From the NCBI RefSeq assembly GCF_000284595.1, contig NC_017671.1, forward strand, positions 2,761,001 to 2,825,000: a stretch of DNA of 64,000 bases. The letters run 5' to 3'. The translations under genes and the position numbers were made by a program. Within the stretch, counting starts at the first letter, position 1. Each line of letters starts with the position of its first letter. The notes below the pieces were generated by a model, which did not search any database, was not told the DNA's origin, and worked only from the letters and a program-made list of their open reading frames with translations. Source of the stretch: Stenotrophomonas maltophilia D457 (GTDB lineage: Bacteria > Pseudomonadota > Gammaproteobacteria > Xanthomonadales > Xanthomonadaceae). Below, piece by piece: positions 44,637 through 52,579 of the stretch.

Positions 44637-45094
44637 CTGCGATGCGCCTGACCCGACGCCTGTTGCCCATGCTGTCCTGCCTGCTTGCTGCCGGTGCCGT
44701 GCAGGCCCAGCAACAGCCATTGACCGGACAGATGCTAGGTGGCCCCTTGCCGTCGGCACCGGCCGCAGCACCGATGCAGGCCGAGCCGCTTCCCACCGTG
44801 GAGCTGGCCGCACCCGCCGCATCCGCGGCGGTGGCAGCGGTGCCACCGGCACTCCCCGCAACCGACGGTGCCCCGCCGGCAACACCGCGTGCGCGCCTGC
44901 AGAGCGGCGAAGTCACCCGCAACCTGTTCCGCCTGCAGGCGTCGGGACAGCAGGCCGGCCAGCGCCTGCCGATCCTGGGTGACCAGGCCACCCTGAGTTA
45001 TGCGCGTTACCTGAAGAGCTTTGAACACGAGATCCCGGACTTCTTTGAGACCGATGTTGCCCGGTCCAAGGATGCCTCCTCCTCCGGACGCTGA
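44633..45094 (+). CDS. DUF3613-type tad-locus protein
   Basis: 153 residues. A signal peptide (about 1-25), a Pro/Ala-rich linker, and a conserved block of about 60 residues: G-E-V-T-R-N-L-F-R-L-Q-A-S-G, G-D-Q-A-T-L-S-Y-A-R-Y-L-K-S-F. This block corresponds to the DUF3613 domain found in tad loci of Xanthomonads and Burkholderia. Function unknown; periplasmic. Placed between tadD and tadG. Confidence 0.75.
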   Translation: MTAMRLTRRLLPMLSCLLAAGAVQAQQQPLTGQMLGGPLPSAPAAAPMQAEPLPTVELAAPAASAAVAAVPPALPATDGAPPATPRARLQSGEVTRNLFRLQASGQQAGQRLPILGDQATLSYARYLKSFEHEIPDFFETDVARSKDASSSGR

Positions 45095-45102
45095 GGTAGG
45101 CC

Positions 45103-47253
45103 ATGAAACGCCCACGCCAGTTCAGTTTCGGCCGCGCACGCGGCGGCATGTCGGTCACCATGATGCTGGTCATGCTGGCCTTGCTGGCGATGCTGGGCCT
45201 GATCGAGATCGGCTATCTGTTCTGGGCCAAGCGCGATGCGCAGAAGGTTGCCGATCTGGCCGCACTGGCCGGCGCGCAGCGACTGGAGTTGTGCAGCGCG
45301 GACAACAGCGACAACAGCGCCGCCCGGCAAAGCGCACTGGCCCAGAACAGGTTCGCAGGCACCTTGCAGGTCCGCTGCGGCAACTGGAGTGCCAGCCGCG
45401 GTACCAGCAACCGTTTCGTCACCAGCGTTGATGCCAGCAACCCGCGCAATGCGGTGCAGGTGATCGCCGAGCGCAGCGTGCTGCCCTTCTTCGGCCAGAA
45501 CACCAGCCTGCCGACCGTCAGCGTGCAGGCGGTCGCCCGCCGCTCGGAGCCCACGGCGGTGTTCGCGGTGGGCCCGCAGCTGCTGCGCACCAATGGCGAT
45601 TCCGTGCTGCTGTCGACCCTGCGCCTGGTCGGCCTGGATGTCAGCAATGCCACGGTGCTGTCCTATGACGGTCTGGCGCAGGCCAACGTCACCCCATCCG
45701 GCCTGCTGAAGGCACTCAACATCCCGGTGAGCGCCAACCTCAGCGTGGCCGATTTCAACCGCCTGCTGTCGGTCAACAAGATCTCGCTGGCGCAACTGGT
45801 CGATGCCACCGCCACCGTGGTCGGCCGTGACTCGACGGTGGGTGTGCAGCTGCGCGCCCTGTCCGACCTGGTCGCCACCCAGCTGGACATCAACAAGCTC
45901 AACATCGTGCTCGGCAGCCAGGCCGGCGGCGGCGGGCTGTTCGCGGAAGTTGTCTCACCCGACGGCACCGTCGGCAGCGCACTGGAATCGAAGATCAACG
46001 TGCTCAACCTGATCAGCACCGCCATCTCCATCGCCAACGATGGCAACGGCGTGACGATCAAGGGGCTGGACCTGCTGGGCATCAACATCCAGGGCGGCGT
46101 GGTCGAGCCGCCGTCGATCGCCATCGGCGGCGTCGGCACCCGCGCCTACAATGCGCAGGTGCGGCTGATGGTGGACGTGGACAGCAACAACCTGTTCGCG
46201 CTTGGGCCGCTGCTGAACCTGCTCGGCACGCGCCTGCACCTGCCGCTGCACGTCGACGTGGCCAACGGCATGGGTACCCTGACCGGCATCCAGTGCGGCG
46301 GCAGTCCCCCCAAGGCCACCATCCAGGTCGATTCATCGGTGCTGCGTGCCTGCGTCGGCAACGTCGACCCCGCACAGCGATTCTCCAAGGCCAATGTCTG
46401 CGACGCCACGCTGCAGAACGAACAGCTGTTGAAGCTGCTGGGACAGCCGCTGATCAACGACAGGATCACCCTGCCCGCCCTCACCGGCTCACAGAACCTG
46501 ACCCTGGCTGCGGGCGAGACCGGCTCGACCCGGATCAATCCGCTCGCGATCGGTGACGCAGTGTCGAGCCTGGTCAACGAGCTGCTGCGGGTGCTGTCGG
46601 GCATGCTCAGCTCGCCCAAGCAGGGCATGAGTGCCAACGACACGGCCAAGGCGCTGGCCGATCGTTACCTGCAGGCGGCCTTTCCCACTGGCGGACGCTA
46701 CAACGTCGACCAGGTCATCCCGCTGCTGCGCGATGGCGATCCGGCACGCAACCTCGCCCCGCTGGGCAACTGGACGGTGAAGAATGGCGTCCCCAAGCCC
46801 TGCCTGCTGGGCCTGACCACCTGCTGGGAAGACGGTTCGGTGTGGACCGGTTACAGGACGACCGTCACCGGCCAGGGCCTGGGCCTGCTCGATGGCCTGC
46901 TCGGCTCGCTGGTCGGCGGCCTGCTGATCAACCGCTGCGACAGCCTGCTCGGCAACCTGATCGACTACAACGGCTGCGTGCGCAACAACCTGGCGTCGTA
47001 CATCCAGACCGCGCCGGCGGGTTTCCTCGATGGCGCCAGTGGCAGCGGCGTCGCCAACCCGGACGGAAGCGTCAGCTGCAGCGGCCTGCTGTGCACCGTG
47101 CTGAAGCCGATCCTGGCCGCACTGCGACCGGTGCTCAACAGTGTCGGCACTCTGCTGACCAACCTGCTGGCCAGCGTGCTGGGCCTGGAACTGGGCCGGA
47201 CCGACGTCAACGTGCAGTCGATCCAGTGCAGCGCGGCACAGCTGGTCTATTGA
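45103..47253 (+). CDS. tadG: TadG-like pilus protein
   Basis: 716 residues, with a single N-terminal membrane segment (M-L-V-M-L-A-L-L-A-M-L-G-L-I-E-I-G-Y-L) and the flanking D-L-A-A-L-A-G-A motif of TadG/TadE-type proteins. The long periplasmic part has several Cys (about 65, 83, 395, 411 and the C-terminal portion) but no von Willebrand domain that I can see, which is shorter than some TadG proteins. Last gene of the pilus operon; GAGG precedes the start. Confidence 0.8.
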   Translation: MKRPRQFSFGRARGGMSVTMMLVMLALLAMLGLIEIGYLFWAKRDAQKVADLAALAGAQRLELCSADNSDNSAARQSALAQNRFAGTLQVRCGNWSASRGTSNRFVTSVDASNPRNAVQVIAERSVLPFFGQNTSLPTVSVQAVARRSEPTAVFAVGPQLLRTNGDSVLLSTLRLVGLDVSNATVLSYDGLAQANVTPSGLLKALNIPVSANLSVADFNRLLSVNKISLAQLVDATATVVGRDSTVGVQLRALSDLVATQLDINKLNIVLGSQAGGGGLFAEVVSPDGTVGSALESKINVLNLISTAISIANDGNGVTIKGLDLLGINIQGGVVEPPSIAIGGVGTRAYNAQVRLMVDVDSNNLFALGPLLNLLGTRLHLPLHVDVANGMGTLTGIQCGGSPPKATIQVDSSVLRACVGNVDPAQRFSKANVCDATLQNEQLLKLLGQPLINDRITLPALTGSQNLTLAAGETGSTRINPLAIGDAVSSLVNELLRVLSGMLSSPKQGMSANDTAKALADRYLQAAFPTGGRYNVDQVIPLLRDGDPARNLAPLGNWTVKNGVPKPCLLGLTTCWEDGSVWTGYRTTVTGQGLGLLDGLLGSLVGGLLINRCDSLLGNLIDYNGCVRNNLASYIQTAPAGFLDGASGSGVANPDGSVSCSGLLCTVLKPILAALRPVLNSVGTLLTNLLASVLGLELGRTDVNVQSIQCSAAQLVY

Positions 47254-47275
47254 AATCGCGCCGTGACCGCCGCCC

Positions 47276-47303
47276 TTGGCGGCGCCCGCGCCCATGCTAG
47301 ACT
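47276..47303 (+). promoter_or_regulatory. Promoter for the DUF2968 gene
   Basis: TTGGCG (47276-47281), 16-bp spacer, TAGACT (47298-47303). Predicted start near 47310, giving a 49-nt leader. It separates this gene from the pilus operon. Confidence 0.5.
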
Positions 47304-47358
47304 CCCGGCGGGGAACCACCTTCATCTCAACCCACACTCATCCGTGGATGGTCTAGAC

Positions 47359-48069
47359 ATGCGAGAAACTTCAGGGGGCGCGGTCTTCGCCCGGCACGCG
47401 CGCAACGCAGCAGTGCTGGCCGTGGCCATGATGCTGGTGGCACCGGCGGCGATGGCCGCGCGTGGCGACCGCGAGGCTGCAGCCGAACCGGCGCGCAGCG
47501 CGCCGGTGGTGCGCAATACCGTGGACGAGCTCAAGCAGTTGATGGATTCGCGCCAGCTGACCGAGCTGCGCACCACCTACAACGGCAACTACGGCGCCAG
47601 CCTGCTGTTCAACGCCAATACCCTGACCTACTACGTCGCCCTGTTCCAGGAGAAGAACTTCTGGCGGGTGATCAAGACCGATGCGGTGGACAACGCCGAA
47701 CGTGTCTACCGCACCTTCGCGCAGCAGTCCGAGCAGCTGGCCCAGGTCTACATCGACACCACCCGCCTGGAAGCCGGCAAGCGCTACACCGAGCGCCTGG
47801 TGGCCTACAACGAAGAACGCCTGCGCACCCTGCAGCAGGAAATGGAACAGCAGCAGGCACAGTCGGCGCAGGTCAGCGCCGCCCTGCAGCAGGCCCAGCA
47901 GCAGGCAGTCAGCCTCAGCACCGATGTGCAGAGCACCAACAGCCAGCTGGACGCCCTGCAGCGCCGCATCCAGATCCTGCAGGCCGAACAGGGCAACCCG
48001 GAGTTGAGCCTGCCCAAGCCGGACAGCGTGCCCTCGCCGGCACCGGCCGCCACCAGCGACGGCCGCTGA
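47359..48069 (+). CDS. DUF2968-type exported protein
   Basis: 236 residues from the ATG 47359. A signal peptide (V-L-A-V-A-M-M-L-V-A-P-A-A-M-A-A) is followed by a globular part with L-R-T-T-Y-N-G-N-Y-G-A-S-L-L-F and then a heptad-rich coiled coil from about 145 to 215 (Q-Q-E-M-E-Q-Q-Q and similar). It resembles DUF2968 proteins, envelope proteins of unknown role. Ends in a Pro/Ala tail and is followed by a clear intrinsic terminator. Confidence 0.75.
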   Translation: MRETSGGAVFARHARNAAVLAVAMMLVAPAAMAARGDREAAAEPARSAPVVRNTVDELKQLMDSRQLTELRTTYNGNYGASLLFNANTLTYYVALFQEKNFWRVIKTDAVDNAERVYRTFAQQSEQLAQVYIDTTRLEAGKRYTERLVAYNEERLRTLQQEMEQQQAQSAQVSAALQQAQQQAVSLSTDVQSTNSQLDALQRRIQILQAEQGNPELSLPKPDSVPSPAPAATSDGR

Positions 48070-48096
48070 GAGCTGCACTCACGGCATTGCACACGA

Positions 48097-48124
48097 CGGC
48101 GCCCCAGGGCGCCGTTGTTGTTTT
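48097..48124 (+). terminator. Intrinsic terminator after the DUF2968 gene
   Basis: Stem CGGCGCC / GGCGCCG around CCAG, followed by TTGTTGTTTT. A good rho-independent terminator, 28 nt after the stop codon. Confidence 0.8.
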
Positions 48125-48144
48125 CGGCGCTTCAGTGCACAACT

Positions 48145-48531
48145 TCACTGGCAGGCGTCGTAGACTGCATCATCCAGCTGCCGGCGCTGCACGAAATCCA
48201 ACCGCCGACGTTTGAGCAGCGCCTGTCCGCGCTGGCGGCGCACACGCTCGCAGGCCGCCGCATCCGTACTGATCGTGATCAATGCGCCCTGCGCCCGGAC
48301 GGCACGACGCGGGCGACGCGACGGCTTCGATGGCGTGACTGCGGGAACCACCGCCCCACGGGACAATGACTGCTCCGCCGGGACATCCCAGCGCCACGCC
48401 GCCCGGCCCTGGCAGGGTGTCTGCTGGTAGACCGGATGCGGTCCATCCACGCATTTGTAGACATTGGTCTGAGCCGGCGCGGCCATCGGCAACAGCAGGC
48501 ACAACAGCAGGGACCATCGCGTGGCGGGCAT
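48145..48531 (-). CDS. DUF4124-type exported protein
   Basis: 128 residues with start at 48531. Signal peptide [21 protein letters not shown], then V-Y-K-C-V-D-G and V-Y-Q-Q-T-P-C, the cysteine pair of DUF4124 domains. The C-terminal half is basic and Arg-rich. An ATG at 48561 would add ten residues before the signal. Function unknown; likely periplasmic. Confidence 0.75.
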   Translation of the reverse strand: MPATRWSLLLCLLLPMAAPAQTNVYKCVDGPHPVYQQTPCQGRAAWRWDVPAEQSLSRGAVVPAVTPSKPSRRPRRAVRAQGALITISTDAAACERVRRQRGQALLKRRRLDFVQRRQLDDAVYDACQ

Positions 48532-48717
48532 CCGGGCATTCCACAGGCGGGCTGCGGACATCCTCGGCGCGCGACTCGGGTCCCGCCAGAGCGATATGCG
48601 TCACATCCTCTGCAATCCAGCACAGCGGTGCAAGTCCGTCGCCGGCACCTGCGCTGTACTGCCGAAGGCACCGGCAGCCTGCCGGTGCCTTCCCTCCCTT
48701 CCGCCAAGGAACCTGCA

Positions 48718-49542
48718 ATGAGCAACTTCGTCACCGTCGCCGACGGCGCCCGCATCTTCTACAAGGATTGGGGCAACGGCCAGCCGATCGTGTTCGCCCA
48801 CGGCTGGCCGCTGTCGTCCGATGCCTGGGACCCGCAGATGCTGTTCATGGGCCAGAACGGTTACCGCGTGATCGCCCACGACCGCCGCAGCCACGGCCGT
48901 TCCAGCCAGACCTGGGACGGCAACAACATGGACACCTACGCCGACGATCTGGCTGCAGTGATCGAGGCGCTGGACCTGAAGGACGCGATCCTGGTCGGCC
49001 ATTCCACCGGCGGCGGCGAAGTGGCCCACTACATCGGCCGCCACGGCAGCACGCGCGTGGCCAAGGTGGTGCTGGTCGGCGCCGTGCCGCCGCTGATGCT
49101 CAAGACCGCCGGCAACCCGGCCGGCACCCCGCTGGAGGTCTTCGACGGCATCCGCAAGGGCACCGGCGGCGACCGTTCGCAGTTCTTCAAGGACCTGACC
49201 ACCCCGTTCTTCGGCGCCAACCGCGATGGCAACACGGTCACCCAGGGCATGCGTGATGCGTTCTGGCTGCAGGGCATGCTCGGTGGCGTCAAGGGCCAGT
49301 ACGACTGCGTGCACGAATTCTCGGAAGTGGATTACACCGAAGACCTGAAGAAGATCGACGTGCCGGCACTGGTCGTGCACGGTGATGACGACCAGATCGT
49401 CCCGTTCGATGCCTCGGCCAAGCTCTCCTCGCAGATCATCAAGAATGCCGAACTGAAGGTATACGCCGGTGCCCCGCACGGCCTGACCATCACCCACGCC
49501 GAGCAGTTCAACGCCGACCTGTTGGCGTTCGCGCGCAGTTGA
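48718..49542 (+). CDS. Alpha/beta hydrolase of the non-haem haloperoxidase/esterase type
   Basis: 274 residues. The oxyanion-hole H-G-W-P is at about 29-32, the nucleophile elbow G-H-S-T-G-G at about 95-100, the acid D in H-G-D-D-D-Q-I-V-P near 220, and the catalytic H in P-H-G-L-T near the end. This is the layout of cofactor-free bromo/chloroperoxidase-like hydrolases, which mostly act as esterases or perhydrolases. No signal peptide; cytosolic. Preceded by AAGGA. The hairpin repeat D follows 46 nt later. Physiological substrate unknown. Confidence 0.85.
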   Translation: MSNFVTVADGARIFYKDWGNGQPIVFAHGWPLSSDAWDPQMLFMGQNGYRVIAHDRRSHGRSSQTWDGNNMDTYADDLAAVIEALDLKDAILVGHSTGGGEVAHYIGRHGSTRVAKVVLVGAVPPLMLKTAGNPAGTPLEVFDGIRKGTGGDRSQFFKDLTTPFFGANRDGNTVTQGMRDAFWLQGMLGGVKGQYDCVHEFSEVDYTEDLKKIDVPALVVHGDDDQIVPFDASAKLSSQIIKNAELKVYAGAPHGLTITHAEQFNADLLAFARS

Positions 49543-49587
49543 TGCGCCGCGGCGGCACTGTAACGGTGCCGCCGCACCTTCGATCGC

Positions 49588-49655
49588 AAAAAGGGGACGG
49601 AGGGGATTAAGTCGTTTGTGCACAAACGACTTAATCCCCTCCGTCCCCTTTTTTT
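49588..49655. terminator. Long inverted repeat filling a convergent junction (family copy D)
   Basis: A5-GGGGACGGAGGGGATTAAG...GTTTGTGCACAAAC...CTTAATCCCCTCCGTCCCC-T8, perfectly complementary with almost no loop. Directly followed by the MFS gene's stop. The poly-T on both strands fits a bidirectional terminator. Confidence 0.85.
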
Positions 49656-51308
49656 TCAGATGTCGGTGTGGTGATGCGGCACAGCGACAGGCAGCGGGTC
49701 ATGCCCACCCACGAAGTGGCGCACCACCGGCGCACGCTCACCGCGATGCAATCCGCGCAGCACTTCCTGGATCGCCCTGTCGTCGGCGGTGATGCGTTCG
49801 TGCTGGCGCAGGTGCTCCAGCCACGACGGGGTCACGAAATACTCCAGGTGGATGCCCGGGGTGGCCACATCCTCGACCACGCCCCAGACCACGGCGCCAT
49901 CGCGGCGGCGGATGGTGCCCAGTGCGCGCATCTGCGCCTGGAACGCGGCGCGATCAGCATCGTCAATGCGGTACTCGATGGTCACCAGCACCGGGCCTCG
50001 ATCATTGGATACCGGTACCGACAGTTCGGGGGCTGGCCAGTGCCCCGCCGGACGCAGGTTCAGGTCTTCGGTGCCGGCGATGCGCACGCGCCACACCAGC
50101 AACCCGCCGATGACCGCACCCGCGGCAGCCACCAGCAGGGCCAGCTCCGGTGAGGTGCGCTGAGCCAGTGCGCCCCAGCTCAGGCCGCCGGCGGCCATGC
50201 CGGCAGAGAACACCATGATGTACAGCGCCAGCGCACGCGCACGCACCCACGCCGGCACTGCGGTCTGCGCCGCGATCTGCAGCGACGACAGCACGGTGAT
50301 CCACGCAAAGCCATTGACCAGCATCACCAGCGGCAGCACGTACCAGCTTCGGGTCAGCGCCAGCCCGACCAGGCTCATGGCCAGCGACAGGGTCGCCAGC
50401 AGTACCAGCAGGTCGCGATCCAGCTGCGCGCGCAGCTTCGGCAGCAGCAGCGCCCCCCCCACCGCACCGATGCCGATGCAGCCGAGCAGCATGCCGTATT
50501 GGCCCGCCCCGCCCTGCATCTGCCCACGCACCACCACCGGCAGCAACGCATTCATCGCTGCGGCGAAGAAGAAGAAGCCGACCGACTTGATCAGCACCGC
50601 CTGCAACCGCCCGGCGCGGCTCGCATAGCGCAGGCCCGCTTTCAGGCCCGCACCGAAGCCTTCCGGCGGCAGGCTGGACTGCTTCGGGTCGCGCTTCCAG
50701 CCCCACACCACGAACAGCATTGCGGCGAAGGTGATGGCGTTGAAGCCGAAGGCCCAGACCGCACCGAGCTGGGCGACGATCACGCCGCCGATGGCCGGGC
50801 CGATCGAGCGCGCGATGTTGATGCCGATCGAGTTCAGCGCCACCGCCGAGGCCAGCATCGGCTGCGGCACCAGTTCGGACACGATAGCGGCCTGCGCCGG
50901 CATCGCCATCGCCGCACCGCAGCCCATGCAGAAGGTCAGCAGCACCAGCAGCTGCGGGGTCAGCATGTCCATCGCGGTCAGCGCCGCCATCACGGCGGCG
51001 ACCAGCAGCATCCAACCCTGCGTGGCCAGCAGGTACCTGCGGCGATCGACGATGTCGGCCAGGGTTCCGGCGGCCAGTGCCAGCAGCACGATCGGCAAGG
51101 TGGTGGCCGACTGCACCAGGGCCACCATCAACGGCGAGCCGGTACGTTCGGCCATCACCCAGGCGGCGGCCACGTCGTTGACCCAGGTGCCGATGTTGCT
51201 GGCCAGGATCGCCAGCCAGATCGAGCGGAACATCTGGATCTTCAGTGGGGACCAGGCGCCTGCGGCCTGTGCGGGGGGTTGCGACGCGGTTGCGTTCACC
51301 ATTGCCAT
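49656..51308 (-). CDS. MFS exporter with C-terminal antibiotic-biosynthesis-monooxygenase-like domain
   Basis: 550 residues from the ATG at 51308; the ATG at 51302 is two codons downstream. Twelve hydrophobic segments in residues 20-420, with the TMS_effector (MFS_3) type G-T-W-V-N-D-V-A-A-A-W-V-M and D-I-V-D-R-R-R-Y-L. Residues about 440-530 form a soluble domain (Y-R-I-D-D-A-D-R-A-A-F, G-A-V-V-W-G-V-V-E) like the ABM-type domain common in this family; the tail ends H-H-H-T-D-I. Likely an exporter. Last gene of the minus-strand operon, overlapping the preceding channel gene. Confidence 0.8.
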   Translation of the reverse strand: MAMVNATASQPPAQAAGAWSPLKIQMFRSIWLAILASNIGTWVNDVAAAWVMAERTGSPLMVALVQSATTLPIVLLALAAGTLADIVDRRRYLLATQGWMLLVAAVMAALTAMDMLTPQLLVLLTFCMGCGAAMAMPAQAAIVSELVPQPMLASAVALNSIGINIARSIGPAIGGVIVAQLGAVWAFGFNAITFAAMLFVVWGWKRDPKQSSLPPEGFGAGLKAGLRYASRAGRLQAVLIKSVGFFFFAAAMNALLPVVVRGQMQGGAGQYGMLLGCIGIGAVGGALLLPKLRAQLDRDLLVLLATLSLAMSLVGLALTRSWYVLPLVMLVNGFAWITVLSSLQIAAQTAVPAWVRARALALYIMVFSAGMAAGGLSWGALAQRTSPELALLVAAAGAVIGGLLVWRVRIAGTEDLNLRPAGHWPAPELSVPVSNDRGPVLVTIEYRIDDADRAAFQAQMRALGTIRRRDGAVVWGVVEDVATPGIHLEYFVTPSWLEHLRQHERITADDRAIQEVLRGLHRGERAPVVRHFVGGHDPLPVAVPHHHTDI

Positions 51309-52579
51309 GCTCCAACGATCGAGGCGAACAGCGTGTCCCGGCCGCCGGCCTGCTTCAGTGCAGGCCCGGCATCGACCCAGGCCAGCTGCAGCTGCCATTG
51401 CCAGTGTTCGCTGGCCTGCCAGCGGGTTTCGGATTTGTACTGCGTGCCGATGCGGCGCGCGCCGCCGGCGCTGCCCGGCAACGCCACCAGCGGTGCCGGC
51501 GTGGTGTAGACCGCATCGGCGCGACGATGCTTCCAGGCCATCTGTACGCCCAGTTCCGTGGTCACCGCGTCGTGCAGGCGCAGTGTCAGGGTCGGCTGGA
51601 CGTCCATCAGGTTGGCCGGGGCCAGCAGGCTGGCCTCGCTGAAATAGGCCGACTTCGGGAACAAGGCATTGAAGGTGCCCAGGCGGCCGTCGTGCAGATT
51701 GCCATCGCCACTGGCGATGTCGGCCTTCAGCCCCAGACGCGGCTGCAGCGGCAGGTCCGTCCAGCGCCACCCCGTATCGGTGGCCAGCGTCCAGGCGTGG
51801 ATAGCGAGCGTGCCGGCGGTCGTTCGCAGTTCACCGCCCTGCGCCACCAGCTCGCTGTTCCAGTCCAGTGCACCAGCCTGGCCGAACCAGCGCGCGCCCA
51901 GGGTCTGCCGACGTTCGGTGCCGCTGCCGGCGGCAAAGCGCGCGCCGTCGCGACGGTAGTCAAGCAGGTACAGATCCCACTGTCCCGCGCCCCGCCCGCG
52001 TGCCGTGGTGGCATAGGCACCCCACAGGTGGGCGCCGTGTTCGCCGCGATCATCGAGGGCACCCGGTCGGTTCTCCAGCGGACGCAGCGCCATCAGTTCA
52101 AGCGTGCCGGATCTACCCTTCCAACCCACGCGCGCACCGTCGAACGCCAGGCGGATGTTCGGCCCATCGCGCACCGACAACAGCCGCGAGCTGCCATAGC
52201 CGGCTTCCTGCCGGCCGAGTTGCAGATCGAAGCCACCGCGCTGCCAGCGCCAGTACGCCTGCTGCACGTCCAGCGCGCTGCGGTCGGTGCGGCCGGGTCC
52301 ACCTGCCTTGCCATTCTCGGCATGCACGCCCAGCTGCACCCGTGCCTGCCAGTTGTCCTCGACATACGTGGCCGACGCCAGTGCACGCAGCAGACCGTAG
52401 CCGTCTTCACTGCCGCCGATACCGAATCGGGCCGGGTGGTAGTACAGGCCACGCACGCGCAGTGAGGCATCCCACTGCAATTGGCCGTCGCCGACGTCGC
52501 TGCAGCGGCCGCCGTCGCAGGCCAGCCCCAGCGCTGGCGCGGCCAGCAGCGCCAGGCTCAGAAGGCGAAGCACGAGCAT
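51296..52579 (-). CDS. Outer-membrane channel of the alginate-export (AlgE-like) type
   Basis: 427 residues: a signal peptide (M-L-V-L-R-L-L-S-L-A-L-L-A-A-P-A-L-G-L-A), then alternating aromatic beta-strands ending in W-Q-W, as in a beta-barrel. The pattern R-V-R-G-L-Y-Y and L-Q-L-G-R-Q-E recalls Alginate_exp family barrels. The transported molecule is unknown; no alginate polymerase genes are near. It starts within the last codons of the amidohydrolase gene and overlaps the MFS gene. Confidence 0.75.
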   Translation of the reverse strand: MLVLRLLSLALLAAPALGLACDGGRCSDVGDGQLQWDASLRVRGLYYHPARFGIGGSEDGYGLLRALASATYVEDNWQARVQLGVHAENGKAGGPGRTDRSALDVQQAYWRWQRGGFDLQLGRQEAGYGSSRLLSVRDGPNIRLAFDGARVGWKGRSGTLELMALRPLENRPGALDDRGEHGAHLWGAYATTARGRGAGQWDLYLLDYRRDGARFAAGSGTERRQTLGARWFGQAGALDWNSELVAQGGELRTTAGTLAIHAWTLATDTGWRWTDLPLQPRLGLKADIASGDGNLHDGRLGTFNALFPKSAYFSEASLLAPANLMDVQPTLTLRLHDAVTTELGVQMAWKHRRADAVYTTPAPLVALPGSAGGARRIGTQYKSETRWQASEHWQWQLQLAWVDAGPALKQAGGRDTLFASIVGAWQW

